A DNA stretch of 64,000 bases from Kribbella italica (GTDB lineage Bacteria > Actinomycetota > Actinomycetes > Propionibacteriales > Kribbellaceae), in contig NZ_JACHMY010000001.1 of the NCBI RefSeq assembly GCF_014205135.1, positions 4,092,001 to 4,156,000 of the forward strand, in the 5' to 3' direction. Below, piece after piece: positions 30,033 through 39,259 of the stretch. Each line of letters begins with the position of its first letter. The first letter of the stretch is position 1. The notes under the pieces are model-generated. The model was not told the origin of the DNA, searched no databases, and saw nothing but the letters and a program-made list of their open reading frames with translations. Both the position numbers and the translations under genes were made by a program.

Positions 30033-31520
30033 CTATAGGCAGATGTAGACCCGCGGTGCGCCACCAGCATCGGGCAGCGGGTCGCCCGGCGTGTCCCGGC
30101 GGCCGGTCGCCACCACCGACCCGTCGCGCGGATCGACGATCCGGTAGTCCAGCGGCACCGAGTCGTCGAACACCATCACCGGTCCCCCGTGCTCGCGATA
30201 GACGATCAGCAGACCACCGGCACCGCGCAGCGCGCGCCCCGAGATCACCCGCGTCCAGTCCGGCTGCAGGTCCGCCACCGGCAGCCCGGCCAGCACCCGC
30301 CCGACCAGCCCGACGTACGTCGACCCCTCGAAATCCATCGCCTCCCGCCACCCGGCGTCCGGCGCGATGAAGAACGACGAATGCCCCGGCTCCGACGCGT
30401 GCAGCCGCCACTGCCACAGACTCCCGGCGCCGTACACGACCCCCATCGTCCCGCCCGCGCACAGGTTGCTCCACGCCTCGTGCCCCTGCCACCACCCATT
30501 CGCGACTGAAAGACCGCCGTGCTTCTCGTACGTCGGTTCGCCGTTCGCCACACCCCGTACGGGCTCGTTCCGCCACAGGTCGGCCACCCGCTCGGCCACG
30601 TGCTCGCCGGTGTGCCCGGTCTGGCACCACTGGAAGTCAAGCCACTCCGCGTCCTGATGAGCCGACGCGCGGATGTGCGGCCGGTAGTGGATCCCGGTCG
30701 GCTGCCCGTAGCAGTCGACCGCGTGCACCTCGGCGCCCCCGGCCGCGACCTGCGGCTCCAGCCCGGTCCCGTCCCCGCCGACCAGGTAGATCGCCGGTGA
30801 GGCGCCGTACCGCGCGACCAGGTAGCGGCAGTACGTCGCATACTCCTCAGCCGGTACGACGGTCCCCGCGACGTCCAGCCCCTTCCAGCCGAACCCCTGG
30901 AACACCGGCTGCAGCACCGGCACGATCCCGTGCTCGGCCAGCACCTCCAGCAGCTGATCGAGGTACTGGAAGTACTCCGCCCGAGGCCGCAGCAGGTGCC
31001 CGTCAACCAGGTCCTCGAACCCGACGTCGAACCCCTCGTCCGCCGTCCGGTCCCGCGGCCCGACCGCGCGCATGTCGGGCTGCACGGACATCAGCAGTAC
31101 GGCGTTGAAGCCCTTCGCCTGACGATCGGCGGCGTACTCGCGGACCTGCGAGACGGTCGCTCGCCATGGGAGCGCCCACGCCGTGTCGGCGACCAGAAGT
31201 GCTGGAGTGCCGTCCGCGTGGACCAGGCTCCGGCCGCCGGGGGACATCTGCCAGAACCCGTGGGAGTAGAACGGATTGGCCTCGCCGGCTGGTACTTGTT
31301 GGACGTCAAGCACGCCTGAAGAGGAGCCAAAAGTCCAGCGCCATTCCCCTGGCGTCGGCGCGGCGAAGCGCACCCTCCACACGCCGTCCCCGTCCCAGAA
31401 CGCCGGCCTCCGCAGCGTCACCCCGCTCTCGTGCACGAACTCCGCCCACACCTCCGCGCCGTACCGCTCCTCCACGGATGCCGAGAGCTCGACCGACCGC
31501 CAAACGGATGAGATGGACAT
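30033..31520 (-). CDS. Putative apiosidase-like glycoside hydrolase (DUF5060/DUF4038)
   Basis: Glycosidase-like protein of 495 aa. An N-terminal beta-sandwich of the DUF5060 type (about 1-95: VWRSVELSASVEERYGAEVWAEF split around a turn, WDGDGVWRVRFAAPTPGEWRW) precedes a DUF4038 TIM barrel (about 100-400: ALLVADTAWALPWRATVSQV, YAADRQAKGFNAVLLMS, YLVARYGASPAIYLVGGDGTG). DUF4038 includes GH140 apiosidases that cut apiose from rhamnogalacturonan II. There is no signal peptide, so it would act inside the cell on imported oligosaccharide. GGGAG lies 4 bp before the ATG; the frame is open further upstream over the palindrome and riboswitch. Apiose as substrate is inferred from the gene set around it. 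Confidence 0.82.
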   Translation of the reverse strand: MSISSVWRSVELSASVEERYGAEVWAEFVHESGVTLRRPAFWDGDGVWRVRFAAPTPGEWRWTFGSSSGVLDVQQVPAGEANPFYSHGFWQMSPGGRSLVHADGTPALLVADTAWALPWRATVSQVREYAADRQAKGFNAVLLMSVQPDMRAVGPRDRTADEGFDVGFEDLVDGHLLRPRAEYFQYLDQLLEVLAEHGIVPVLQPVFQGFGWKGLDVAGTVVPAEEYATYCRYLVARYGASPAIYLVGGDGTGLEPQVAAGGAEVHAVDCYGQPTGIHYRPHIRASAHQDAEWLDFQWCQTGHTGEHVAERVADLWRNEPVRGVANGEPTYEKHGGLSVANGWWQGHEAWSNLCAGGTMGVVYGAGSLWQWRLHASEPGHSSFFIAPDAGWREAMDFEGSTYVGLVGRVLAGLPVADLQPDWTRVISGRALRGAGGLLIVYREHGGPVMVFDDSVPLDYRIVDPRDGSVVATGRRDTPGDPLPDAGGAPRVYICL

Positions 31521-31549
31521 GACACTCCCGGAAACAGTCGAGACGGATA

Positions 31550-31561
31550 CACTGCGCAGTG
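31550..31561. promoter_or_regulatory. Perfect palindrome upstream of the apiosidase-like gene
   Basis: CACTGCGCAGTG is a perfect 12-bp palindrome 30 bp before the ATG of the glycosidase-SorC operon. It is a candidate SorC operator; a related CACTAGTG palindrome lies before the importer operon at 39278. Shared recognition is speculative. Confidence 0.4.
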
Positions 31562-31580
31562 AATCTGCAAGATCACACAC

Positions 31581-31706
31581 GTGCTCTGGGGTCGGTGAAA
31601 TTCCGAGCCGGCGGTTAAAGTCCGCGACCCGTACCTCCGCAAGGAGGTCCGGTTGACCTGGTGGAACTCCGGGACCGACGGTGAAAGTCCGGATGGGAAG
31701 ACGCAC
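31581..31706 (+). ncRNA. FMN riboswitch (RFN element)
   Basis: The conserved RFN core is plain: GGGGTCGGTGAAATTCCGAG, GCCGGCGGTTAAAGTCCGCG, TGACCTGGTGGAACTCCGGG, GACCGACGGTGAAAGTCCGG and the closing ATGGGAAGA. Helix P1 can form between GTGC-TCT at 31581-31587 and AGA-C-GCAC at 31699-31706. It lies about 110 bp before the ribB start, so FMN should repress riboflavin-precursor synthesis through transcription or translation of ribB. Confidence 0.93.
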
Positions 31707-31815
31707 GTGGCAGACTTCGCGATGCCTGTCCGGCGCGCGCCCACAAGCGTGCCCCAGAGAGGAGTCGCGGAGCTTGTCGTTGCCCCCGGAGTGCCAGGCC
31801 GAGAGGACAGCGACT

Positions 31816-32439
31816 GTGAGCACCGTGGCGAGCACGACCCGCCTGGACACCATCGACCACGCGATCGCCGAGATCGGGCGCGGGCGCCCGGTGGTGGTCG
31901 TCGACGACGAGGACCGCGAGAACGAGGGCGACCTGACCTTCGCCGCGAGCCTGGCGACGCCGGAGCTGATGGCGCTGCTGGTCCGCTACACCAGCGGGTA
32001 CGTCTGCGCCCCGGCCGCGCCGGAGGTCCTCGACCGGCTCGAGCTGCCGCTGATGGTCCCGAACAACCAGGACAGCCTCCGTACGGCGTACACGGTGTCG
32101 GTCGACGCGAGCACCGGCGTCGGCACCGGCATCTCCGCCGCGGACCGGGCGCGGACCGTCAACGTCCTGGCCGACGGCACGGCTCGGCCCACCGACCTGA
32201 TCCGGCCCGGCCACATCCTCCCGCTCCGCGCGGTCGCGGGCGGCGTCCGGCAGCGGCCCGGTCACACCGAGGCGACCGTCGAACTGGTCCGGCTGGCCGG
32301 GCTGCCGCCGGTCGGGGTGATCGGTGAGCTGATGAACGACGACGGCACGCTGATGACCGGCGCCGACCTGCGCGCGTTCGCCGACGCCCACGACTTCGCG
32401 ATGGTCTCGATCGCCGACCTGGTCACTTTCCTCGGCTGA
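31816..32439 (+). CDS. ribB: 3,4-dihydroxy-2-butanone-4-phosphate synthase (monofunctional RibB)
   Basis: Converts ribulose 5-phosphate to 3,4-dihydroxy-2-butanone 4-phosphate and formate, the four-carbon donor of riboflavin. The 207-aa protein has the active-site VDDEDRENEGDL, YTSGYVCAP, GTGISAADRARTV, RPGHILPLRA and HTEATVELVRLAG, and ends without the RibA (GTP cyclohydrolase II) domain. GTG at 31816 is preceded by GAGAGG and starts just before the family N-terminus; the frame is open upstream into the riboswitch, which is untranslated. It stands alone inside a sugar catabolic region. Its substrate is a pentose phosphate, but the riboswitch points to flavin control. Confidence 0.95.
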   Translation: MSTVASTTRLDTIDHAIAEIGRGRPVVVVDDEDRENEGDLTFAASLATPELMALLVRYTSGYVCAPAAPEVLDRLELPLMVPNNQDSLRTAYTVSVDASTGVGTGISAADRARTVNVLADGTARPTDLIRPGHILPLRAVAGGVRQRPGHTEATVELVRLAGLPPVGVIGELMNDDGTLMTGADLRAFADAHDFAMVSIADLVTFLG

Positions 32440-33391
32440 CCAGCGCGCGGGCCGCGGACGCGATACCGTCCGCGGACAGCCCGTACCGGTCCAGCAGGTA
32501 CGCCGCGGAGCCGGTCGGCGCGAACTCGGGGATCCCGAGGATCGACACCCGCGCCGGATGATGCTGTACGACGGCCTCCGCGACCGCGCCGCCGAGCCCA
32601 CCCCCGCTCACCCCCTCCTCGGCGGTCACGATCCCGGCCGTCTCCCGCGCGGCCGCGACCACGGCGCCGGTGTCGAGCGGCTTCACCGTCGGCATCGACA
32701 GCACCCGGGCCGAGATCCCTTCCGTCGCGAGCTGCTCGGCCGCGGCCAGCGCCCGCCAGAGCACCGTGCCGTTGCTGATCAGCGTCACGTCGTCGCCGGC
32801 CCGGACGGTGATCGCCCTGCCCGGCTCGAACGTGTAGTCGTCGGCGTAGATCCGCGGCACGCTCATCCGGCTGACCCGGATGAACACCGGCCCGTCGGAC
32901 GCGGCCGCCCAGCGCAGCGCCGCCGCGGTCTCGACCGGGTCGGCCGGCACGATGATCGTCATCCCGGAGATCGCCCGCAGCCAGGCGATGTCCTCGATCG
33001 AGTGGTGCGTCGGCCCGAGTTCGCCGTACGCGACGCCTGGGCTCATGCCGCACAGCTTCACGTTGGTGTGCGAGTACGCGACGTCCGCCTTGATCTGCTC
33101 CAGCGCGCGCCCGGTGAGGAAGCAGGACGCCGCCGACACGAACGGGATCCGGCCGCCGTTGGCCAGCCCGGAGGCGACGCCGACCATGTCCTGCTCGGCG
33201 ATACCGACGTTGATCAGCCGGTCCGGGAACGCCTTGCGGAAGCTGTTCAGCTTGCTCGACCCGACCGAGTCGTTGACGACGCCGACGATCCGGTGGTCCG
33301 CGTGGGCCAGCTCGGCCAGCGTCTCGACGTACGCGTCCCGGCAGTCGTAGCGCGGCCGGTCGGCGATCGAGGGACTGTCGGTGACAGTCAT
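32423..33391 (-). CDS. Transketolase family protein, C-terminal (pyrimidine-binding) subunit
   Basis: Second half of a split transketolase, 322 aa. The Pyr domain carries INVGIAEQDMVGVASGLA, with the glutamate that activates TPP, and ELGPTHHSIEDIAWLRAI; the transketolase C-terminal domain begins at about 190. It pairs with the N-terminal subunit, whose stop it overlaps by 4 bases (ATGA). Split transketolases with a TIM-barrel isomerase and an FGGY kinase are known from apiose catabolism (AptA/AptB with ApsI and AplK). That specific role is inference. The 3' end overlaps convergent ribB by 17 bp. Confidence 0.9.
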   Translation of the reverse strand: MTVTDSPSIADRPRYDCRDAYVETLAELAHADHRIVGVVNDSVGSSKLNSFRKAFPDRLINVGIAEQDMVGVASGLANGGRIPFVSAASCFLTGRALEQIKADVAYSHTNVKLCGMSPGVAYGELGPTHHSIEDIAWLRAISGMTIIVPADPVETAAALRWAAASDGPVFIRVSRMSVPRIYADDYTFEPGRAITVRAGDDVTLISNGTVLWRALAAAEQLATEGISARVLSMPTVKPLDTGAVVAAARETAGIVTAEEGVSGGGLGGAVAEAVVQHHPARVSILGIPEFAPTGSAAYLLDRYGLSADGIASAARALVSRGK

Positions 33392-34266
33392 GAGAGCTCC
33401 TTGAGTGCTTGGGCGAACTCGGCCGCGTCGGGCACCCGGTGGTGCCAGGCGACGTTGTTGCTCATGAACGAGATCGGGTGGCCCTTGTGCGTGTGGGCGA
33501 TCACGAAGGTCGGCTTGCCCGGCCGGAACGGTACGGCGGACAGCACGTCGAGCAGCTCGCCGTGGTCGTGCCCGTTCACCTCGACCACCGCGAACCCGAA
33601 CGCCGCCGCCTTGTCCGGCAAGGGATCCAGGTCGTTGGTCTCCTGGGTGGTCGCGCCCTGCTGCAGCCGGTTCCGGTCGACGATCACGGTCAGCCGGTCC
33701 AGCTGGTACTGCGAGGCTGCCATCATCGCTTCCCAGTTGCTGCCTTCCTGCAGCTCGCCGTCGCCGACCAGCACGTACGTCCGCCGCAACGACACGTCGA
33801 GCTTGGCCGACAGCGCGTGCCCGACCGCGACCGGAAGGCCGTGCCCGAGCGGACCTGTGTTCGCCTCGACGCCGGCGACCTTGCGCCGGTTCGGGTGCCC
33901 GTTCAGCGCCGACAGCGGCTTCAGGAACGTCGCCAGCTCCTCGACGGGCAGGAAGCCGAAGGCCGCGAGCGTCGTGTAGAGCGCGCCCGCGACGTGCCCC
34001 TTGCTGAGGATGAAGCGGTCGCGTTCGGGGTCGTCCACCCGGTCCGGCGCGACGTCCAGCACCGCGCCGTACAGGGTGGCCAGGATGTCGATCGACGAGA
34101 AGTCGCCGCCGATGTGCCCGGCCCCGGCGTGGTGGACGAGCTTGAGGTCCTGGATCCGGATCTGCCGGGCCGCCTCGGTGATGTGCGCGACCTGCGCCGA
34201 GCGGCTGCTGTGGACCGGCAGTCGCCCGAGCACGGGCATCGTCGTGTGCTCGGCGGTCAGTGTCAT
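33388..34266 (-). CDS. Transketolase family protein, N-terminal (TPP-binding) subunit
   Basis: First half of a split transketolase, 292 aa. Sequence marks: [54 protein letters not shown] and the TPP motif [17 protein letters not shown]...IVDRN. With the C-terminal subunit it forms one active enzyme that transfers a two-carbon unit between sugar phosphates. It overlaps both neighbours by 4 bases (ATGA), so it is tightly coupled in the operon 39259 to 32423. Confidence 0.92.
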   Translation of the reverse strand: MTLTAEHTTMPVLGRLPVHSSRSAQVAHITEAARQIRIQDLKLVHHAGAGHIGGDFSSIDILATLYGAVLDVAPDRVDDPERDRFILSKGHVAGALYTTLAAFGFLPVEELATFLKPLSALNGHPNRRKVAGVEANTGPLGHGLPVAVGHALSAKLDVSLRRTYVLVGDGELQEGSNWEAMMAASQYQLDRLTVIVDRNRLQQGATTQETNDLDPLPDKAAAFGFAVVEVNGHDHGELLDVLSAVPFRPGKPTFVIAHTHKGHPISFMSNNVAWHHRVPDAAEFAQALKELS

Positions 34267-35258
34267 GCCGTCTCCGCCATCGACGAGAGCAACACCTTCT
34301 GGACCAGCCGCTGCGCGGCGAGCGCGTCGTGCGACGCTTGCGCGGCGGCGAGCGCCTCCTCGTCCAGTACGTCGAGCGCGCGGTGCACCGCCTTGAGGAA
34401 CCGGATCGCCTGCTTCGCCGCCTCGACGCTGTCCTCGCGGAACGGGAACTGGTCGAGCTGCCAGACACCCTCCCAGTTGTTGCGGCGCAGGGTGTGGAAG
34501 AACTCGAACGTCTCGACCAGGTGCACCGAGCCGACCACCATGTCGTCGTCCCAGCCGCGCAGGTTGTCGTTCACGTCGATCGCGAACAGCCGGCCGTAGT
34601 CGATCGCCAGCTGGGCGGCGTCGGCCGGTGTCTCCTGCCCGTACAGCGAGTGGCCGAAGTCCAGCAGGATCCCCAGGTTGGGCAGGCCGATCTTCTCGAT
34701 CCCGAGCAGCGTGCGGGCGACGTTCGGGAAGATGATCTTGACCCGCGGCTCGCGCGGTTTGTACTCGATCACGAAGTTGATGTCGGGGTGCGCCGAGACC
34801 AGCTCGGTCAGGCCGTCCAGGGCGAGCTTCCAGATGTCGTGGTAGTTCACCTGGAACGGGTAGTCCCAGCCGTCCTGGCCCGGCCAGAGCTTCACGTACG
34901 AGCAGCCCAGGTCCTTGGCCAGTTCGGTTGCCTGGTGCAACAACTCGAGCGCCTGCTTGCGGACGCCGGGATCGGGGTTGGTGATCGAGCCCTTGACGAA
35001 GTCGCGGGTGTAGATCTCGGGCGTGATCGCGATCGCCTTCAGGTTGTTCCTCGCGAGCGCGGCCTTCACCTCGTCGAGCGTCCCGTCGTACCCGGCGAAC
35101 GGCCAGTTCAGGTCGACCACGGACAGGTCGCCGACGGCGCCCGCCCGGTCGATCTGTTCCAGCAGCCCGACCGGCGGCCCGTAGCCGTCGGTGGCGTAGC
35201 GGTCCTGGTACGTCGCGAAGTGCCAGATCCCCGCACCGAACACCGGCATGTCAGTCAT
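34263..35258 (-). CDS. Sugar isomerase/epimerase, xylose-isomerase-like TIM barrel
   Basis: TIM-barrel protein of 331 aa. Features of the AP-endonuclease-2/xylose isomerase superfamily include DLNWPF near residue 47, [33 protein letters not shown] (metal-binding Glu), [12 protein letters not shown] (Asp and His) and [19 protein letters not shown]. The putative metal ligands are all present, so it is likely active. In an apiose pathway it would convert D-apiose to D-apulose; L-rhamnose-type or hydroxypyruvate-type isomerases are alternatives. Part of the importer operon. Confidence 0.87.
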   Translation of the reverse strand: MTDMPVFGAGIWHFATYQDRYATDGYGPPVGLLEQIDRAGAVGDLSVVDLNWPFAGYDGTLDEVKAALARNNLKAIAITPEIYTRDFVKGSITNPDPGVRKQALELLHQATELAKDLGCSYVKLWPGQDGWDYPFQVNYHDIWKLALDGLTELVSAHPDINFVIEYKPREPRVKIIFPNVARTLLGIEKIGLPNLGILLDFGHSLYGQETPADAAQLAIDYGRLFAIDVNDNLRGWDDDMVVGSVHLVETFEFFHTLRRNNWEGVWQLDQFPFREDSVEAAKQAIRFLKAVHRALDVLDEEALAAAQASHDALAAQRLVQKVLLSSMAETA

Positions 35259-35264
35259 ATGGTC

Positions 35265-36161
35265 CTAACCCTTCAGAGAGCCGGCGGTGAGGCCGCCGAC
35301 GATCCAGCGCTGCAGGAGCGTGTAGGCGATGAGAATCGGGACGACGGCGATCAGGATGCCCGCCGCCAGCCCGGTGTTGTTGTTGGCGAACTGGCCCTGG
35401 AAGTTCAGCAGGCCGACCGGGATGGTCTTGTTCGCGTCGGAGTTGAGCAGGATCAGCGCGAACAGGAACTCGTTCCAGGTCGCGACCGCGTCCAGGATCG
35501 CGACCGTCACCAGGGCCGGCAGCGACAGCGGCAGGATCATCGTGAAGAACACCCGCCAGTCGCCGGCGCCGTCGACCTTGGCGGCCTCGATGATCTCGTC
35601 GGGGATCTGCCGGAAGAACGACTGCAGCACCAGCACCTCGAACGGGATGCCGAAGGCCAGGTACGGCCCGATCAGCCCGAACAGGCTGTCGGTCGCGCCG
35701 GCCGAGCGCAGCATGATGAACACCGGCACGATCGCGATGTAGATCGGGATGGTCAGCCCGAGGAACACGGTGAACATCACCGTCCGGCGGAACTTCATCC
35801 GCAGCTTGGCCAGCGCGAACCCGAGCATCGCCGAGATCAGCACGCCGAGCGGCACCTTGATCAGCGCCAGCAGCGCGCTGTTCTTGTACGTCGTGGCGAA
35901 GTTGCCGATCCCCCACGCGTCGCCGAAGTTCGACCAGGTGAACTCGTCCGGCCACGACAGCGGCCCGTTGCCGACGAAGTCCGCGAGCGGCCGGACCGCG
36001 GTGATCACCAGCAACGCCAGCGGCGAGATCCAGAAGATCGCCGCCACCGCCAGCACCAGTGTGATCACGAGCCCCCGTCGGCCCCGCGACTGCTGGTTCG
36101 GCGGTGTGGTCTCCTCGGTGAGCACCGGCGCCTCGACCCGGACCGGCGCGATCGAGGTCAT
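35265..36161 (-). CDS. CUT1 sugar ABC permease, MalG type
   Basis: Membrane channel subunit of 298 aa with six helices expected. It has the EAA loop EAAKVDGAGDWRVFFTMILP that docks on the shared MsiK-like ATPase, and the C-terminus RWIVGGLTAGSLKG typical of MalG proteins. No ATPase gene is in this operon, as is usual for actinobacterial CUT1 systems. The ATG overlaps the stop of the MalF-type gene (ATGA); the frame is open much further upstream inside that gene. Confidence 0.94.
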   Translation of the reverse strand: MTSIAPVRVEAPVLTEETTPPNQQSRGRRGLVITLVLAVAAIFWISPLALLVITAVRPLADFVGNGPLSWPDEFTWSNFGDAWGIGNFATTYKNSALLALIKVPLGVLISAMLGFALAKLRMKFRRTVMFTVFLGLTIPIYIAIVPVFIMLRSAGATDSLFGLIGPYLAFGIPFEVLVLQSFFRQIPDEIIEAAKVDGAGDWRVFFTMILPLSLPALVTVAILDAVATWNEFLFALILLNSDANKTIPVGLLNFQGQFANNNTGLAAGILIAVVPILIAYTLLQRWIVGGLTAGSLKG

Positions 36162-37060
36162 GAGGCCTCCTTGGTCTGCGAGCGGACGTACGGGATGCCG
36201 ACGGCAACGGCCACCAGCGTGATCACGACCGCGATCGCGGTGCCGTACCCGGCTTCGTAGTACTGGAAGACGTTGAAGTACATCCACGTCCCCATCACCT
36301 GCGTCGACGTCCCCGGTCCGCCGTACGTCATCGCGTAGATCATGTCGAAGACCTTGAACGAGTCGATCAGCGACAGCGCGAGCACGATGTAGTGCGCCGG
36401 CCGAAGACTCGGCATCGTCACGTGCCAGAACTGTTGCCACCGGCTGGCACCGTCCACGGTCGCCGCCTCGTACAGCTCGTTCGGGATCCCTTGCAGGGCG
36501 GCCAGGTAGAGCAGCATCGGGAAGCCCGTCCGCAACCAGATCGCCGGGACCATCACGGCCCACAGCGCGGTCGAGTCCTGCCCGAGCCATGGCTGCGCCA
36601 GCCCACCCAGGCCGATCAGCTCGAGGAACGAGTTGATCGCGCCGTACTGCGGGTTGTAGAGCCAGCCCCAGATGCTCGCGATCGAGACCAGTGGCAGCAC
36701 GGCCGGCGTGTAGAAGATCAGCCGCAGGACCGGCTTGCCGTGCACCTTGCCGTTCAGCGCGATCGCCAGCACCAGGCCGACGACGGTCGGGACGGCGATC
36801 GTCACCACGGTCCAGATCAGGTTGTTGCGGACCGCGGTGACCACGACCGGGTCGCTCGGTAGCTTGGCGTAGTTGTCCAGGCCGACGAAGTCGTACGTCG
36901 CGCTCAGCCCGTCCCAGTTGGTCAGGCTGAAGAACAGGGAGGAGATCGCCGGGTACACCAGGAACCCGACGTACACCACCACTGCGGGCAGGGCGAAGAG
37001 CCAGGGCGACCAGCGGCCACCCTTGACCTTGCCCGGTTCGGACAGCGCGACCGTTGCCAC
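36158..37060 (-). CDS. CUT1 sugar ABC permease, MalF type
   Basis: Membrane subunit of 300 aa. After a short cytoplasmic start come WLFALPAVVVYVGFLVYPAI, LTNWDGLSATYDFVGLDNYA and the EAA loop YEAATVDGASRWQQFWHVTMP. GTG at 37060 was chosen because it lies 4 bp after the binding-protein stop; the longer open frame upstream reads as low-complexity arginine-rich sequence inside the binding-protein gene. Confidence 0.92.
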   Translation of the reverse strand: MATVALSEPGKVKGGRWSPWLFALPAVVVYVGFLVYPAISSLFFSLTNWDGLSATYDFVGLDNYAKLPSDPVVVTAVRNNLIWTVVTIAVPTVVGLVLAIALNGKVHGKPVLRLIFYTPAVLPLVSIASIWGWLYNPQYGAINSFLELIGLGGLAQPWLGQDSTALWAVMVPAIWLRTGFPMLLYLAALQGIPNELYEAATVDGASRWQQFWHVTMPSLRPAHYIVLALSLIDSFKVFDMIYAMTYGGPGTSTQVMGTWMYFNVFQYYEAGYGTAIAVVITLVAVAVGIPYVRSQTKEAS

Positions 37061-37064
37061 CGAC

Positions 37065-38360
37065 TCAGCCCTTGGCCCAGGCGGAGACGATCTCCTGCAT
37101 CTTCTTGGCCGCCGCGTCGGGAGTGACCGATCCCTGCAGCAGGTCGCTCTGCACGCTGAAGTACTGGTCGGCCTCCTTCTTCGGGAAGGCCTGGTCCTGG
37201 ATCGTGTAGAACGGGTTGCCGGCGTACTTCTGCGACCACTCGGCCGCCAGCGGCAGCGCCTTCGGGTCGGGCTCGGCACCCTTCACCGTCGAGGCGGTGA
37301 TCTGCATCGCCTTCTGGGCCGCGGGCTGGAGGATGAAGTCGATCAGCGCGGCGGACTTGTCGGCGTTCCCGGACTTGGCGTTGATCATGTAGCCCTCGAC
37401 GAAGCCCGAGTGCCGGGCCGGCTTCTGGTCGGTCGGCAGCTCGAACGTCCCGAAGGCGGTCGACGGCTTCTTGGCCGACAGGATCGCCTGGGCCTCGGTC
37501 CACGGGCCGGTGATCGTGTACGCCGTCTTGCCCTGCACGTACCCGGGCTCGATGTCGGCCGGGTCGAGCCCGAGCGCGCCCTGCGGCAACCACTTCTTGT
37601 CCTGCCACTTCTTGAACAGCGCGAACGCCTCGACCACCTCGGGCCGGTCCCAGCTCTCGGCACCGGTCAGCAGCTTGTCGTGCAGCTCCGGGCCCGCGGT
37701 GTGCTCGAGCAGGTACTCGAAGAGCCGCATCACGTGCCAGCCGTACTTGCCGCCGGTCGCGAGCGGGGTGACACCGACGGCGACGAGCTTGTCGTTGACC
37801 GCCTCCAGCTCGGCGTACGTCGTCGGCGGGGCGCTCACGCCGGCTTTGGCGAACAGCGACTTGTTGTACCAGGCACCGATGCCGAGGGCAATGAACGGGA
37901 CGCCGGTCTTGACGCCGTCGAAGGTCATCCCGCTGATCGCCGCGGTGTTGAGCTTGCTGTCCCAGCCGAACTTCGCGTAGTACGGCGCCAGGTCGAGCGC
38001 CTGCTTGGCCTTCGCGAACGGGCTGCCGATCTGGCCGCCCCAGATCCGCCAGACGTCCGGGCCCTTGCCGCCGAGCAGCTCGGTGCGCAGCTTGTCCGGG
38101 TACACGGCCGCGCCCGAACCGGGCAGGCTGTCGACGGTGGTCGTCGTACCGTTCTGCTCGTCGAACTTCTTCACCTGGGCCTTCAGCAGGCCGATCGTCG
38201 CGTCGTCCTCGTAGGTGAACAGGCGCAGGTTGTTCGAGGCCTCGGCGGTGGCGCCGCCGCCGCTGCTGGACGTCGTACCGGCGCCGGTGCAGGCGGACAG
38301 CCCGGCGCCGAGCGCGGCGGCGGAGGTGAGGCCGAGGAATCCCCGGCGGGTGTAGGTCAT
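37065..38360 (-). CDS. CUT1 sugar-binding lipoprotein
   Basis: Extracytoplasmic binding protein of 431 aa. Its signal combines a twin-arginine motif TRRGFLGL (residues 4-11) with a lipobox LSAC (C24), so it is probably a Tat-exported lipoprotein. The body is of the extracellular family 1 type: LRTELLGGKGPDVWRIWGG, PFIALGIGAWYNKSLFAKAG, YVQGKTAYTITGPWTEA. It should capture the sugar or oligosaccharide processed by this locus. It overlaps the nucleoside-hydrolase-like gene by 4 bases. Confidence 0.93.
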   Translation of the reverse strand: MTYTRRGFLGLTSAAALGAGLSACTGAGTTSSSGGGATAEASNNLRLFTYEDDATIGLLKAQVKKFDEQNGTTTTVDSLPGSGAAVYPDKLRTELLGGKGPDVWRIWGGQIGSPFAKAKQALDLAPYYAKFGWDSKLNTAAISGMTFDGVKTGVPFIALGIGAWYNKSLFAKAGVSAPPTTYAELEAVNDKLVAVGVTPLATGGKYGWHVMRLFEYLLEHTAGPELHDKLLTGAESWDRPEVVEAFALFKKWQDKKWLPQGALGLDPADIEPGYVQGKTAYTITGPWTEAQAILSAKKPSTAFGTFELPTDQKPARHSGFVEGYMINAKSGNADKSAALIDFILQPAAQKAMQITASTVKGAEPDPKALPLAAEWSQKYAGNPFYTIQDQAFPKKEADQYFSVQSDLLQGSVTPDAAAKKMQEIVSAWAKG

Positions 38361-39259
38361 GACTGGCTCCTTTGGCGGGCGAAGCGGCGGATCTTGGCGA
38401 ACATGTCCTCCAGCAGGAAGCGGACGTCGATCTGTTCGCAGACGTGGATCGGGTTGTCGGTCCCGGGCAGGTACCAGCCGTCGACGCCGAACCGCGGCGC
38501 CGGCCGGACCCGCAGGTCCCCGCTGCGGGGGAACAGCATCAGCGCGATCGCCGGCGAGTCGCCGAGGGAGCGGGACTCGATCGGCTCGCCGTGGTGGATC
38601 GCGTTCCACTCGTGCAGCTGGTCGATCAGGTACCTGCCGAGCGGGCCGGCGTCCCCGATCTTCTCGTCGAGCTCGGCGTAACCGACCGAGACCTTGGTGT
38701 AGACGTCACTCGTCACCTGCCACACCGTCATCCCCGAGCCGAACACGACGTTGGCGGCGTGGATGTCGTTGGACAGGTTGAACTCCATCCCCGGGTACGA
38801 CGTGTAGCCCTGGTAACCGCGGCCGCCGATCCAGATCACCACGACGTCGCGGTCGACGATGCCGGGATCGAGCAGGATCGCCGAGGCCATGTTGGTCAGC
38901 GGGCCGAGGAAGGAGACGAACAGCGGATCGTCCTTCGAGGCCAGCTTCGACTCCTCGATGATCAGCTGGGCACCGGGCGAGTCGAGCGGGGTCCGCTCGT
39001 CGGGGATGCCGGTCGGTGCGCCGTTGGCGACCGGGACCTTGCCGGTCAGGTCCATCAGGTCCAGCAGCAGGTCGATCTCCTCGCGGGACTCCTCCATACT
39101 GCGGTCCGACCGGCGGGTGCCGAAGTGGGCGGCGATCAGTCCCCGGACGTCGAAGGTCGGCGACAACAGCCCGTGCACGATCGCGAACTGGTCGTCGGCC
39201 TCGTTCTTGGCGTCGGTGTCGATGATCACCCGGCGTCGGCTCGGCTTCACGGCTGCCAC
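38357..39259 (-). CDS. Nucleoside-hydrolase-fold protein heading the importer operon
   Basis: Protein of 300 aa with the nucleoside hydrolase calcium and ribose site near the N-terminus, RVIIDTDAKNEADDQFA (DxDxxxxxDD), and FLGPLTNMASAIL plus EFNLSNDIHAANVVF later, matching the order in inosine-uridine hydrolases. It would cleave an N-glycosidic or similar bond. First gene of the operon and coupled to the binding-protein gene by ATGA, so its substrate should arrive through this importer. How this fits an apiose-type pathway is unclear; a nucleoside or other glycoside is an alternative substrate. Confidence 0.88.
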   Translation of the reverse strand: MAAVKPSRRRVIIDTDAKNEADDQFAIVHGLLSPTFDVRGLIAAHFGTRRSDRSMEESREEIDLLLDLMDLTGKVPVANGAPTGIPDERTPLDSPGAQLIIEESKLASKDDPLFVSFLGPLTNMASAILLDPGIVDRDVVVIWIGGRGYQGYTSYPGMEFNLSNDIHAANVVFGSGMTVWQVTSDVYTKVSVGYAELDEKIGDAGPLGRYLIDQLHEWNAIHHGEPIESRSLGDSPAIALMLFPRSGDLRVRPAPRFGVDGWYLPGTDNPIHVCEQIDVRFLLEDMFAKIRRFARQRSQS

